DNA of 64,000 nt from Micropterix aruncella (GCA_944548615.1 OX155961.1:23713620-23777619), one strand, 5' to 3'. Numbered from the stretch's first letter, positions 44,866 through 55,363 are shown. Notes: generated by a model not told the origin, from the letters alone. Program-made: numbers and translations.

Positions 44866-45527
44866 ATTTTTTATGAATGATTCGAATGTATATTTTAAAT
44901 ATTGCCCTTCCCAGAGTGCATCTAACACAGACTCAAAAGTCCTTCAATTACGTTAGTTTTAAGCTTTTTAACTGCCTCCCACTCCAAACTAGACTTCTGG
45001 AGTTAAAATTTTTCGAGAGTTTTATAAAAAGAAAATTGGCATCCACACATACTGTCTATACGTTGGACGAGTTCTACAGCTGTGCTGAATCGTTTGTAGT
45101 CTAAATAGTATTTGTAAATTTGATTTAAAAAGTTTAGGGCATGAAATGCTATTTTACAATATTGATAGGATTTTTTTAAGATACGCCTCAGGCGTTTTAG
45201 TTGTTAAGGTGACTATTAAAACGGTTTTGTTTCCAAATTATGTTGGAATTTAATTAGTGGATTATATAACATTTCTTTTTATGAATTTTTTTTGTTTTGT
45301 TTTTTTTTTTTTTTAATTTTTGATGCGATTATTTTTATTTTATTTTGTTATGTCTTTTAATTTGACACTTTTGCCACGATTTATATTCCTACTATGGTTT
45401 TTCATTTTGAAATTTAACTAATATGTAATTTACCTAATATGTATTTTTTCTTGACGATTTCGCCAGATTAAGTATCTTTGTTGTAGATATCTAGTCTTTT
45501 TGAAAAATTAATTATGATTATGATTAT
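44866..45527 (+). mobile_element. 5'-truncated LINE nested in the GC-rich repeat
   Basis: The insert has a C-terminal LINE frame (44877-45104) with YVSFKLFNCLPLQ, LELKFFESFIKRKLA and YTLDEFYSCAESF. A T-rich untranslated region and an ATTATGATTATGATTATGA tail follow. GAATGG flanks both sides (44860-44865 and 45528-45533), and the uninterrupted sequence is visible at 57957-57975. So the insertion and its target duplication are well supported. Confidence 0.8.
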
Positions 45528-45590
45528 GAATGGGTCTTCGTGGTTAACTCCAACAGGGCCCATTAGCTCCCAATGAAAACTACAATAACA
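45528..45590 (+). repeat. GC-rich unclassified repeat, right part
   Basis: TGGGTCTTCGTGG, CAACAGGGCCCATTAGCTCC and AATGAAAACT continue the repeat after the LINE and match 57967-58010. Confidence 0.6.
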
Positions 45591-46455
45591 ATATATTAAC
45601 TACAGCACATTATTACATTAGCGCAATTAGAGGCTATATTGTAAACAGTAGCAAAAAAGAGAACATCGCAGCCGAGTATTTCTTCAAATCGACGCCACCA
45701 TACTAGGCCTAGGCCCGTACTAAAGGAAGCTAGTACTACTTCAGCACACGTCAAATTACATAATTTTAAAATTAGGTTATGTATTTAAAAATAAACGGAA
45801 CAGGGTCATCCGATACGGCGACATTCAATATGATCACAAAATTATTGTTTATTAATGACAATTTAAACCATAATTCTTCTGATCTAATAATATTAAAATT
45901 AACTAATAATAGTAAACAAGATACGTACAAATTAATCCTCAACCTAAAAATTAAGGCATTGATGTTTTAATGCGTATTTTAGCGGAAATACGTTATATAG
46001 TCAGTCTGCGAATCATATTTAAAATATCCATTACAAAAAAAGGAATAAAATAAATACTTAATAAAATTTAGGGATGGAAAAATAGCATTGCTATAAATAG
46101 TTAAATAAGCATAATGAAATAGTCAGACGATAATAATAAATCCATTATATCCAATTATATTCAATTTTAGCCATCATAAATTATAACCTATTTGAATTTC
46201 TAAATATTTTATGCATGAAGTTCGTTCTTTTTATTAGCTGATATAAATAGTTTATTTTATGGAAGTCGTGTATTTTCAATCGTTTGTCTAATTTCGGCTT
46301 TATCCGCTAATTTACGACGTTTTGTCTATATTTAATGTTAGAAAAATTTATTGTTCGGTAACCGCTTCTATGTTTGTCAAAATCCAGCGGTCGCTTTTCC
46401 AATATTTTTCCCAGAAACTTTCTTCGAATAAATGTTGTGTCTGCAAAAGATACAA
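45591..46455. other. AT-rich DNA, no gene seen
   Basis: A 63-codon frame at 45779-45970 is AT-driven and has no recognisable domain. No repeat partner was found. Confidence 0.4.
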
Positions 46456-46675
46456 TGGACCCGATTGCGTTTCTTCGTCAACTAAAATAGGAACTTAGTT
46501 TAACCGAACGAGGCAGAGCAATACGTTAGAACGGAATATGAAACGAACTGTCTTCGATTTTCCCGCGCCAAAACTACCGTCGAACTTATAGACGCCCGAA
46601 TAAGTTTGAACACGTTTCTTGCGGTGTTAGATTTAGGGGTTAGGTGGTTTTGTGCGAAGAGTCTTGTGTGCTTGC
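46456..46675. repeat. One-ended copy of the 300-bp fold-back MITE
   Basis: TGGACCCGATTGCGTTTCTT starts an alignment to 15258-15460 with many differences (AACGAG.CAGAGCAATA, CCGAACTTATA, CGAATAA.TTTGA). The second inverted end is missing. The recurrent motif GGAAAGTCTTGGGGTGACAC begins at 46678, right after the point where similarity stops. Confidence 0.6.
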
Positions 46676-46971
46676 TGGGAAAGTCTTGGGGTGACACAAC
46701 AGATTTTTTTATCGTGATTATTTTAAATTTGATTATTTAGATTTTTCAGTTTTGTTTTTTTTTTATTTATATGATTGATGTGATTTATTTTTATTTTGTT
46801 GAGTAAAGATTCCAACAACAAGTGTGACATTATTATAACTATGTTAGATATCCTGAGAATACCCTTAATTTGTATCGTATGTATATTTTTTACATATTTT
46901 TTTCTGTTTTTGTTTCTTTTAAAGTATTAACAGTTACAAAAAAATAATTTATTATTATTATATCCCTTTAA

Positions 46972-47233
46972 CCCTTCAGGCCTCGGCCCCTCAGCCGATT
47001 GACAAGTTGCTGTCCCAAAAATTTTTAGTAAAAATTAGTAAAAAAATTGAATTACGACACTGTCTCACCAAAACATTAATTACTGCCAAACCACTGTACC
47101 CATAATTAAAATGAAACATATTAACATAATAAAACATAATAAAATCAAACAAATTAAATTAAAATTAAATTAAAACGGGGCCGTCACGCTGAATCGTGTT
47201 GTGGCCGATATCGGCCAATCGGGGCCTGAGGGG
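46972..47233. mobile_element. piggyBac-type MITE with TTAA target
   Basis: TTAA lies on both sides (46968-46971 and 47234-47237). The element starts CCCTTCAGGCCTCGG and its other end, inverted, reads CCCCTCAGGCCCCGA, so 12 of the first 15 positions match. piggyBac elements insert at TTAA and begin with CCC. The 262-bp interior is AT-rich with GC-rich ends (GGCCGATATCGGCC at 47202-47215) and has no coding frame. Confidence 0.8.
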
Positions 47234-47705
47234 TTAAATTGTAGCTCTACCTCATTATCAATTTAATACGTAACATGTTTTAGAGATTAAATCTGTCTTT
47301 AATCGTCTGAGATTGCCCTACTAATCTCCCTTCCGCTGCAATTTTCATTAAATGAAGGTGACAATTTCTTTTTAAGGGGGTTCGTCAAACCCTTGAAATT
47401 TCACGAATTCACTGCACGCATTCTTTTAGGGCTTAATCAGGGATGACACCCACTCTTACGCGGGCCTTTCCCTTGGAGGGGCAGACAGACATTAGGGCAC
47501 GGGCGGCCGTATTTTATAACCAAACGAAAAAGGGGTTTTAAAGAATATTTTTGTAGTTCTTACGACTAAAATGCACACACGAAACTGTTAGTAATACTTC
47601 GTTGTCCGTCCATCTCTCTAACTACAGTATAGTATAATGTGGCTTGTTATTGAATTCGATCGACAGAATCGAAATACAATTTCATTAATTTTATCCAAAT
47701 GGAAA

Positions 47706-47781
47706 ATGGTGACCCAGCCAGGAATCGAACATGGAGCAATGTAATATCAGGCGACCTAACCACTTTACCACCGAGCCATGA
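47706..47781 (-). repeat. tRNA-derived SINE head or pseudo-tRNA
   Basis: On the minus strand TGGCTCGGTGG (47769-47779) fits the polymerase III A box and GTTCGATTCC (47721-47730) the B box, with tRNA-like spacing and the tRNA-like words GGTTAGGTCGCC and CCTGGCTGGG. The cloverleaf is imperfect, and the sequence continues without a CCA or terminator into about 200 bases of non-tRNA sequence (to about 47480). So a SINE is more likely than a tRNA gene. Confidence 0.55.
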
Positions 47782-48390
47782 ATTGCAACCTACCTGTGTT
47801 GTAACAGTCGATTATCTCGTTCAAAGTGTTTCAAGTATTTAAACGATTTTCAAGTATTCAAACGAAATTTGACATAGTTATTTAACTTGTATGCTTGCTG
47901 CTAGATCAGGAACCAAATGCAAAAAAATACTTTTCTTCTCTAGTTATTAGGGGGGGGGGGGGGGCAACGGGGTCGAATTCCTTTCCCAGTCAAGTCGGAT
48001 ATCATTTGACAAGGTTTATTTGGTGGTGTTTCGGTTTTTTCATACATCCGATTGGACGTAATCTTTAAAAACGTAAAACTGAAAGTATGCCATCTCCCCC
48101 TTATCTTCAAAGTTTCTCATTCAAAAAAAGACTTGTAATATGGTATATACATTAAATGATTACTAAAAAATTTAAGGCCTGAAATATAAAATAATTTCGG
48201 CCAAATCATGATAACATATTACGTATAGAAAACGTTACAGAGAAACACGTTTTTGTCATTTTGTTTTTTTTATGTCAGAGAGGATAAAGTTTTCTTCTAC
48301 CAAAGATTTATATAAGATTTTTCATCACTAAAAAAATTGTTTTGTTTTAAATATAACATAACTCTGGTATGAATAATTAATTTGACTGGC
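47782..48390. other. No gene seen; left flank of BEL insertion
   Basis: The stretch contains a G run at 47950-47963 and otherwise AT-rich sequence. The five bases just before the LTR, CTGGC (48386-48390), are the left target-site duplication. Confidence 0.6.
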
Positions 48391-49489
48391 TGGTTATAAA
48401 ATCCATCAGTTATTTTTCTGTGAGTTTCTCCCACTGCTGAAGGGTGGTTTTTGTGGACTGTAAATGTTATTTACCTTCGCGTTCTCTCGTTCTTCCTGGC
48501 CGCCGAGTAGTCTCCCGTATCTGGTTCACACTCTATTAGATGATCACACAGTGAAAGAGTTTATTTCAAAAGAACGTTTATTGTCCCTCAATTTACTCGT
48601 GAGTTACAGTATACACTTAAATTATGCGCGCGAGTACGAGACCAGCCAAGGGCTGCCGTATGTACAACTATTATCCCGCCGCTTAAGGGTCGTTCATTCT
48701 CGACCTCGGTATTTTTGTGACTGTTCGATTTTCCAAAATCGTTCACTAGCCTCGCTAAAGCCCCGCCACTCTAACCCGTGATTGGTTAAAAGGCAATGGC
48801 GGCGGTAAGAGACCGGCCTACTGAGGGTTAAGGGGTGTGGCTTAGCGAGAGTACATATTATTCAATCAGGCTTAAATTTTTAACTTAAATTAATCTCACC
48901 TTAATTGAAGGTAATTTTCTATAATATGTATTACTACTACATTATCATTAGGTTTATAGCGAAAATATGTAGATTAAACATTAACAATACATCATATTTA
49001 GTACTTAAAATTCCTTCGAATAGCTAGCAAAATTATAAGTATTTGATTTTATCCAAGCTTTCAGTCGAATAATTAATAGCCTCCTAATTACCTCAAACAT
49101 TGCGATTATTTTGAGATTACCACATTTGTTTTAATATAAGAGGGTTGCGCGAGCGGCTTGCCGCGTTTACGATTTTTTGTTATCGGTCGACACCCTCGAT
49201 ATATCCACTGCGAGAAATGACAGGCTGATAATTAATTAGGGGTCTTCGGCCCTTAAAGACGGCGATATATTATTACCAGGACCTTTCATGGAATTTTGTC
49301 CTGCGTATTTAGTTAGGACTTCCTTGCGGATGATTTTAATATTTGAATGAGCCGTATTTTGTTTCAGTGTCTGTTATTTATGTCTGTTATGGGGTGGCTC
49401 GAGCGTGTGAAAGAGAAATATAAGCTTCTAAGAATCGATCTCTCGCGAACAGCCACCCATATTAGATAATGCAAGTGATAATTCGTACA
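48391..49489 (-). repeat. 3' LTR of the BEL/Pao element
   Basis: In element orientation it starts TGTACGAATTATCAC and ends TTTTATAACCA, with the TG...CA ends usual for LTRs. A GGGACAATAAACG segment near 48575-48588 (minus strand) could serve as the polyadenylation signal. It appears identical to 55385-56483 and has the same length. Confidence 0.95.
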
Positions 49490-49499
49490 TTTCCCCGCT
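49490..49499 (-). other. Polypurine tract of the BEL/Pao element
   Basis: On the minus strand AGCGGGGAAA lies directly before the 3' LTR start TGTACG. This is the expected position and composition for the plus-strand primer of an LTR retrotransposon. Confidence 0.85.
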
Positions 49500-49568
49500 C
49501 ATGGCAACGTGCCATTAACTTATTTTACGAATTATTTACCTTAAATCTACGTTATTTATATCTATGGC

Positions 49569-52500
49569 TTATTCTATTCGGGCGGACAATTCTAATCTAA
49601 CTAGTTTGCTTATTGACCTGCGATAAATTTTTCCGTCGACTTTTACATCTACTATCCTGACAACACCTGTTTTGTCAGGGTAGACTTCCGTTACTATAGC
49701 GCGAGGCCATCTTCCTCTTTCTAGAGAGGGATCCAATATTAACACCAGTTCCCCCACCCTTAGTGGAGGTTGTACCTCCTTCCATTTAGGTCGAGAGACT
49801 AGCATAGGTAGTACTTCTTTAGACCACCTATTCCAAAAAGCGTCAGCTAGAGCTTGGGTCTGTCTCCACTGTTTACGGTTACATAAATCTCCAATGGTAA
49901 ATTTACCCATAGCGGTGCTGTTAGAGTGTCCTAACAAAAAGCTTTGCGGCGTAAGTGGCTCCTGGTCTCGACTGTCTATAGTAATGTGCGAGATAGGCCG
50001 CTGATTAAGGATTGACTCCACTTCAGCCAATAAGGTCTGCATCATTTCCACAGAAGGCGCTCTTTCTTTCAATATGGCGTACAAAGCTCTTTTGGCTGAC
50101 TTAACCATCGATTCCCAGCAGCCGCCATGATGGGGAGAAGCAGGTGGTATAAACCTCCAGTCAATCTGGTCGTTACTTAAACGTTCACGGATACGTTCAT
50201 CGTCAATCTCTGAAACGACCTTCTTCAATTCGGCACTCGCACCTTTTAGATTAGATCCATTATCTGACATTATCACCCTTGGTTTGCCCCGCCGGGCTAT
50301 GAATCTTCTTATCGCTTGTATTGTCGAATTAGTAGACAAATCATATGCTAATTCAATGTGAACCGCTCGTGTGGTTAGACAAGAGAACAACACGCCATAT
50401 CGTTTCTCCACTTTTCTTCGTATAGTCACCTGAACCGGCCCGAAGTAGTCTACGCCTACGGCGTTAAAACACCTCGTATGATGCTGCAAACGTGACATCG
50501 GGAGTTGTCCCATCAACGCTGTGACTGGTTTTGCCCTTCTCATTTTGCACAGCATACACTGGTATATAAATTTTTTGACCGTTTGACGGGGACTAATTAG
50601 CCAGAACCTCTGGCGTAGGCTGGCCAATGTCGTTTCAACCCCGGAATGAGCCATCTCCTCATGAGTTCTTACCACCAGTAGTTGTGTATAGCGATCCCGG
50701 CCGTCAAGTATTATGGGATACTTAGTGTCGTGTGGTATACCCGGCGCATTTGCGATGCGGCCGCCTACTCTTATTAAGCCCCGCTCGTCTAAGTACGCAT
50801 TTAAACCTATCAAACGGCTATTCCTAGGTAAAGTCCCTTTCACTCGTATAAGTTCTATTTCTTTCTTAAAAGAACGACTCTGCGACTCCTTTAATAATAT
50901 TATTTCAGCGCTGGCAATGTCTTGTCCGTTTAAAATGCAGTTATTCGTGGCACCTCTACATAGTTGAATAAACTTCCTAACGTATGCGGCTACGCGCAAT
51001 AATCTGCGATGTTGGGAGAATCTCGCGACATCTATTGTGCTCGTAGGTACAGCGTGTAGCGCAAATACCGCCAATGGTTTATACTCGAGGGATATCTTAT
51101 CCTTTTCCCCGGGTTGATGGGGAACCTTTGCCGGCCATACCTCTGGTGGCTGTCTAAGGTATTCAGGACCATTCAGCCAACGGCTCTCGGGCGAGAGGTC
51201 AATTTTTGACTTCGCTCTCGTAGCTTCATCTGCAGGATTACTATTTCCGCTTAACCATCTCCACTCCTCCGGGGTAGTCAGTTCGTCCAATACTCCCAGA
51301 CGGTTAGAGACAAATTGTTGGTGGTCGGAGCTACGTGAACGTATCCACCAAAGTACGTTCATCGAGTCTGTCCATAAAATCTTTTCATGAAATTTAATTT
51401 TGTACTCGCTAGTGATTTTTTTCGCTAGTTCGGCGCCTAATAGTGCTGCTGTCAGTTCTAAACGCGGTATTGTCATTTTTTTTAACGGCGCGACTCTGGT
51501 TTTACTTGCGATAAAGGATGTGGTCGGTTCTTCGCCTGGTCTGGCTATTCTCATATACGCGACAGCGCACATAGCCTCTTGAGACGCGTCACAATATATG
51601 TGTAATTGTCTATTTTCGGAGGGATTCTTTGTTACGCCGTGATAGCGTGAAATCCTTACGTCCTTCGCCGAGCGAAGGGCATTTATCCATTCACCCCAAC
51701 CTTTGAAAATATCTTGTGTGACCTCCTCATCCCAGGCTACACCGCTGGTCCACACCTTTTGCATTAGAATTTTGGCTCGGATAGTTATTGGGCTTAATAC
51801 CCCGAGTGGGTCATAAATTGACATTACTACCTTAAGAGCCTCTCGTTTCGTTGGCACTCTCTGGCCCGTTTTTAAGGCGTCATCGAGTTTTTCTAACCTA
51901 AAATTAAATGTAAGTTGGTCACTTTCTGGCAACCATTCTAACCCTAAAAGCCGTTGAGAGCTTATCTCTCCTTTCTCCAGAGCAATATTATGGGTAGCTT
52001 TCCTTTCTTCGGGTATTTCATTCAAAACGCTTTGATAATTAGACGCCCAGCCCTTTAAGAAAAAATTCCCTTGTTGATGGATGTAAATTATGTTTTTTAT
52101 CACGTTACGAGCTTCTTCTATTGAAGAAGACCCGAAAGCAAGGTCGTCCATAAAGTGATGGTCTGTGATAGCCTCCACTGCTAGAGGGTACTGATTCTTG
52201 AAACGTTCAGCGTTTTTATTTCGGATATAGAGGGCTGATGTCGGGGATGACCGAGAACCGAATATTAAAGAGGACATTTTTAGGATACGAGGTTCTATAT
52301 CGCGCCGATATCCCCGCCAAAGGAACAACTGACTATAGGTATCGTCCTCGATCACCTTAATACGCATGAACATGTCCCCAATATCGGCGGTAAAAGCCAC
52401 CGGATGCTCGCGGAACCTAAAAAGTATACCTGTTATGCTTTGATTATAGTCTGGCCCCGTTATCAGTAAGCTATTTAGAGATACTCCCTTTACGCTAGCA

Positions 52501-55322
52501 GCAGCGTCATGCACGATCCTAAGCTTGTTTCCTTTGGCGGCGCTACAGACACCCAAGTGTGGTAAAAACCATATATCAGTTCGGCCGGCTAATTTGGAAG
52601 GGTCTACTTCTTCGGCGTAACCTTCTGCTAAGTACTTGTCCATTTTCTGACAATAAGCGTCTCCATAAGTCCGATCTCTGTCCATTTTTCTCTCGACGGC
52701 GTGAAGTCGAGCTAGCGCCATAGGTCGGCTATCAGGAAGAACACGTCTGTCATCTCGCCAGAGCAACCCCGTGTGCCATACCCCGCCGTTTAACGAAGTA
52801 GTGGATTCTAATAATTTTTTAGACCTTACCGAGTCCGCAAGTTCTCGCTTTTTATTCGGCCAGTCTTGCTCTAATCTGAGGTTTTCCTCGAGTAATCTCT
52901 GAAGAGACGCGTCATTGCTACCGCTATCACTTAGGCAGAAGCTATGTAATGCGTCATTTTGCCTATCTACAGATACTCGTCCCACTGGAACCCAGCCCAG
53001 TAGTGTTTTTGACAACGATAATTCGTCATTAATGCGCCTTAATCCGCGTGAAACGATTAATTCCCAACAATTAGCCCCGATTAGTAGGCGCGGTTGGACA
53101 TCTGATATTTTGTCGACTTTCACCGCAGTCAAAGTGTCAAAATCAGAGGCGGCCGCCGATAAATTTTTTAATTTCGGAAGGTTTAACGCCGCAATACTAT
53201 AAGCCTGCACGTCGAAAACCTTACGGCCCAATTCCCCCCTTATTTGAAACGAGACTGTTTCAGCCCCTTTAGAAGAAGTTTTCATACTTCCTATACCACA
53301 TACCTCCATATTGGTGGGAGGCCCTCTAATATTCAGCTCTTGCGCGACTTCGCGGTCTATTATAGAGACCGTCGATCCGCTGTCTAAAAGCGCGTAAACT
53401 ACCTTTCTCCCCTTTGGTCCTATTAACGTTATCGGTAAAACTTGCAAGAGGACTCTGTTGTTGGCTACTGTATGCGCGACAATAGCCCCGGTCTGTGTTT
53501 CACCTTCGGCTGTTGCCGTAATTATCTCGGTTCCGCCGAGCGCCGCGTCCGCGGCAGTAAGTAAGAAATGATACTTAAATCGAGGAAACCTTTTATAGGC
53601 TGGGCAGTTTTTCCTGCCGTGCGAAGGTGCAAGGCATTTAAAGCATCGCTTAAGTGATTTTACGACTCCCCAGCGAGAGTCTAGGGAAAGTTTTTTAAAC
53701 CTTTCGCATTTGCTGAGAAAATGATCGCCGGTACAATTTGGGCATTTCATACGAGACTGCTCAGTCATGTTAAGAACGTAATTTTTATGATTTTGCTGTT
53801 TATACTTTTTATCGCGCGCTACTACTTGATTTTTTCTACCGCTGTCTAATGGACCTATTCCCGCATCTTGCGAGTCTATCGCTAGTGTTTCTAGCCAAGA
53901 TGCGAATCGTATGATAACCGGTTCGTCTGGTTTACCCTTTCCTTTATCTCCTAGCCACAATGTTAATAAGTTTTTTGGCAACTTCGCTACAAGAGAACCT
54001 AAAGGTTCTGGGTTCCATAGGTGCTCAATCCTATTTACTGATTTTACTGTGGCCACCAGATTCTTAACTTGGCAAGCAAATTGCAACAATTCCTCTGCTT
54101 CTATAAATTCAGAGAGGTCCCTGGTTTTACGTAAATCAGCTAGTGTGCGCTGAATAATTACATTTGGATTTCCAAATAACGTCTCTAATGTTTTCATTAT
54201 TTCGCCAACGTTCGCAGGGGATAAAAGTAACCCTGAAACGCAATCTCTTGCTCGTCCGCGTATCGCGGATTGCAAGCGAAGTAAGTTTTGTTCGTCATTC
54301 AGACCTATAACTTCGGTGGACTGGTTAAAAATCGATTTAAAGGCTAAAAACTGAAGTGGATCTCCACTAAAGGGTGGAAGTTCTTTGTTATATTGCGGCT
54401 TCGAGGAGGCTATTGAAATTACTCGACATACCTGGCTTATTAATTTTTTGCTCGCGCTGTCATCGGACCCGTCTCCTGTGCTGGAGCCAGCGGCCGCGGC
54501 GGCGTCTGTGGCCGCCGCGTCCGCTTCGGTCGCGATTTCGCCGCCCGCTGCGCGATGCGCTGCTCCGTGAGGTGCCGCCGCGCCCGCCTCGAGCCGCATC
54601 CCCTCGTGCGCCGCGCGATGTGTTGCTCCGTGAGGTGCCACCGCGCCCGCCTCGAGCCGCATCCCCTCGTGTGCCGCGCGATGTGTTGCCCCGTGAGGTG
54701 CCGCCGCGCCCGCCTCGAGCCGCATCCCCCCGTGCGCCGCGCGACGTGTTGACCCGTGAGCTGCAGCCGCGCCCGCCTCGTGCTGCATCGCCTCGTCCGA
54801 TTCTTCTTCTCTCCTGCCGCGGTATCGCTCTTCATTTCGTGGTTTTATTTGGTCGGGTTCACTATATGAAGTCAGCGGTGCTTGCGTCTCTGCCCACAGC
54901 GTAGTACGACCTGCTGTTTCTTCAAGATCGGCGTAACTTCTTGTCTCCCATTCTCCGCTTTTTTCTGAGTCGTAAGCTTCGGAAACTACGTCTAACACTC
55001 TAAGTGCGTGCTGACGGTCTGCTTCTAGCATCTGCAATTCAGCTTCTAAATCTGCATGTTGCACTTGAATCGCAGCCGCCGCCCCTGCCGCCTCCGATCT
55101 GCGTTTTGCCGTCGCTATCTCTTCGGTCGCACGGAGTTGTTCCCTTTGCGTTATCGCCTCTGATTCCAATTTTTTCTTTTCCGCGGCTACCTTTGCTTGT
55201 TCTCTGGTGACCCGCCTCAGCTGTTCTGATGCTTCTTTCACTTCCTGAACTCTTTCACTCCTCCTGCTGCTTTGTGACCAGGTCCGCCTCGATACGTTTG
55301 ATTTTTCTGCGGTCGACTCCAT
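49569..55322 (-). CDS. gag-pol: BEL/Pao Gag-Pol polyprotein
   Basis: One frame of 1917 codons encodes the whole polyprotein. Order: a charged coiled-coil region (about residues 20-115); an Ala/His/Gly-rich array of four 21-residue repeats (about 175-258); a Gag domain beginning LPPFSGDPLQFLAF (about 315); two zinc knuckles CPNCTGDHFLSKC and CFKCLAPSHGRKNC (about 525-570); an aspartic protease with LLDSGSTVSIID (about 645); a reverse transcriptase with the active site FMDD (residues 1057-1060); an RNase H with YCDAS (about 1244) and LWTDS; an integrase with an HX4H and CX2C zinc finger (about 1554-1590) and the catalytic residues in VDYFGP (about 1624), MSDNGSN (about 1685) and GCWES (about 1735); and a C-terminal domain (to 1917). 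The length is normal for BEL elements. No stop or frameshift is present. The ATG at 55322 lies 62 bp inside the 5' LTR. Confidence 0.95.
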   Translation of the reverse strand: MESTAEKSNVSRRTWSQSSRRSERVQEVKEASEQLRRVTREQAKVAAEKKKLESEAITQREQLRATEEIATAKRRSEAAGAAAAIQVQHADLEAELQMLEADRQHALRVLDVVSEAYDSEKSGEWETRSYADLEETAGRTTLWAETQAPLTSYSEPDQIKPRNEERYRGRREEESDEAMQHEAGAAAAHGSTRRAAHGGMRLEAGAAAPHGATHRAAHEGMRLEAGAVAPHGATHRAAHEGMRLEAGAAAPHGAAHRAAGGEIATEADAAATDAAAAAGSSTGDGSDDSASKKLISQVCRVISIASSKPQYNKELPPFSGDPLQFLAFKSIFNQSTEVIGLNDEQNLLRLQSAIRGRARDCVSGLLLSPANVGEIMKTLETLFGNPNVIIQRTLADLRKTRDLSEFIEAEELLQFACQVKNLVATVKSVNRIEHLWNPEPLGSLVAKLPKNLLTLWLGDKGKGKPDEPVIIRFASWLETLAIDSQDAGIGPLDSGRKNQVVARDKKYKQQNHKNYVLNMTEQSRMKCPNCTGDHFLSKCERFKKLSLDSRWGVVKSLKRCFKCLAPSHGRKNCPAYKRFPRFKYHFLLTAADAALGGTEIITATAEGETQTGAIVAHTVANNRVLLQVLPITLIGPKGRKVVYALLDSGSTVSIIDREVAQELNIRGPPTNMEVCGIGSMKTSSKGAETVSFQIRGELGRKVFDVQAYSIAALNLPKLKNLSAAASDFDTLTAVKVDKISDVQPRLLIGANCWELIVSRGLRRINDELSLSKTLLGWVPVGRVSVDRQNDALHSFCLSDSGSNDASLQRLLEENLRLEQDWPNKKRELADSVRSKKLLESTTSLNGGVWHTGLLWRDDRRVLPDSRPMALARLHAVERKMDRDRTYGDAYCQKMDKYLAEGYAEEVDPSKLAGRTDIWFLPHLGVCSAAKGNKLRIVHDAAASVKGVSLNSLLITGPDYNQSITGILFRFREHPVAFTADIGDMFMRIKVIEDDTYSQLFLWRGYRRDIEPRILKMSSLIFGSRSSPTSALYIRNKNAERFKNQYPLAVEAITDHHFMDDLAFGSSSIEEARNVIKNIIYIHQQGNFFLKGWASNYQSVLNEIPEERKATHNIALEKGEISSQRLLGLEWLPESDQLTFNFRLEKLDDALKTGQRVPTKREALKVVMSIYDPLGVLSPITIRAKILMQKVWTSGVAWDEEVTQDIFKGWGEWINALRSAKDVRISRYHGVTKNPSENRQLHIYCDASQEAMCAVAYMRIARPGEEPTTSFIASKTRVAPLKKMTIPRLELTAALLGAELAKKITSEYKIKFHEKILWTDSMNVLWWIRSRSSDHQQFVSNRLGVLDELTTPEEWRWLSGNSNPADEATRAKSKIDLSPESRWLNGPEYLRQPPEVWPAKVPHQPGEKDKISLEYKPLAVFALHAVPTSTIDVARFSQHRRLLRVAAYVRKFIQLCRGATNNCILNGQDIASAEIILLKESQSRSFKKEIELIRVKGTLPRNSRLIGLNAYLDERGLIRVGGRIANAPGIPHDTKYPIILDGRDRYTQLLVVRTHEEMAHSGVETTLASLRQRFWLISPRQTVKKFIYQCMLCKMRRAKPVTALMGQLPMSRLQHHTRCFNAVGVDYFGPVQVTIRRKVEKRYGVLFSCLTTRAVHIELAYDLSTNSTIQAIRRFIARRGKPRVIMSDNGSNLKGASAELKKVVSEIDDERIRERLSNDQIDWRFIPPASPHHGGCWESMVKSAKRALYAILKERAPSVEMMQTLLAEVESILNQRPISHITIDSRDQEPLTPQSFLLGHSNSTAMGKFTIGDLCNRKQWRQTQALADAFWNRWSKEVLPMLVSRPKWKEVQPPLRVGELVLILDPSLERGRWPRAIVTEVYPDKTGVVRIVDVKVDGKIYRRSISKLVRLELSARIE
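54547..54798 (-). repeat. Coding minisatellite in gag, 4 x 63 bp
   Basis: Four units of exactly 63 bp start at 54547, 54610, 54673 and 54736. Each encodes 21 residues with the pattern MRLEAGAAAPHGATHRAAHE; the copy nearest the N-terminus differs most. The units are CpG-rich against an AT-rich genome, and the period, a multiple of three, keeps several other frames open as well, which explains the long opposite-strand frames here. Confidence 0.9.
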
Positions 55323-55363
55323 CGTACAATTTATTTTTCAAGGTTCTTTTCTTTATTTTTCAT

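Noticed and set aside
46440..46700. Gene for the 65-codon minus-strand frame
   Set aside because: It is the one-ended fold-back MITE read in one frame; a similar frame occurs at 15136 and 35370 for the same reason.
47706..47781. Functional tRNA gene
   Set aside because: The A and B boxes are present, but the acceptor stem does not pair well and no T-run terminator follows.
48464..48781. 105-codon frame inside the LTR (and its twin at 55458-55775)
   Set aside because: It is the same LTR sequence twice, with no recognisable domain and no start context; it is likely chance, although LTR-encoded peptides are not excluded.
54374..54904. Plus-strand 176-codon frame rich in Arg and Pro, and a 131-codon minus-strand frame
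   Set aside because: Both are shadow frames over the 63-bp GC-rich coding repeats of the BEL gag; the period is a multiple of three and free of stops in several frames.
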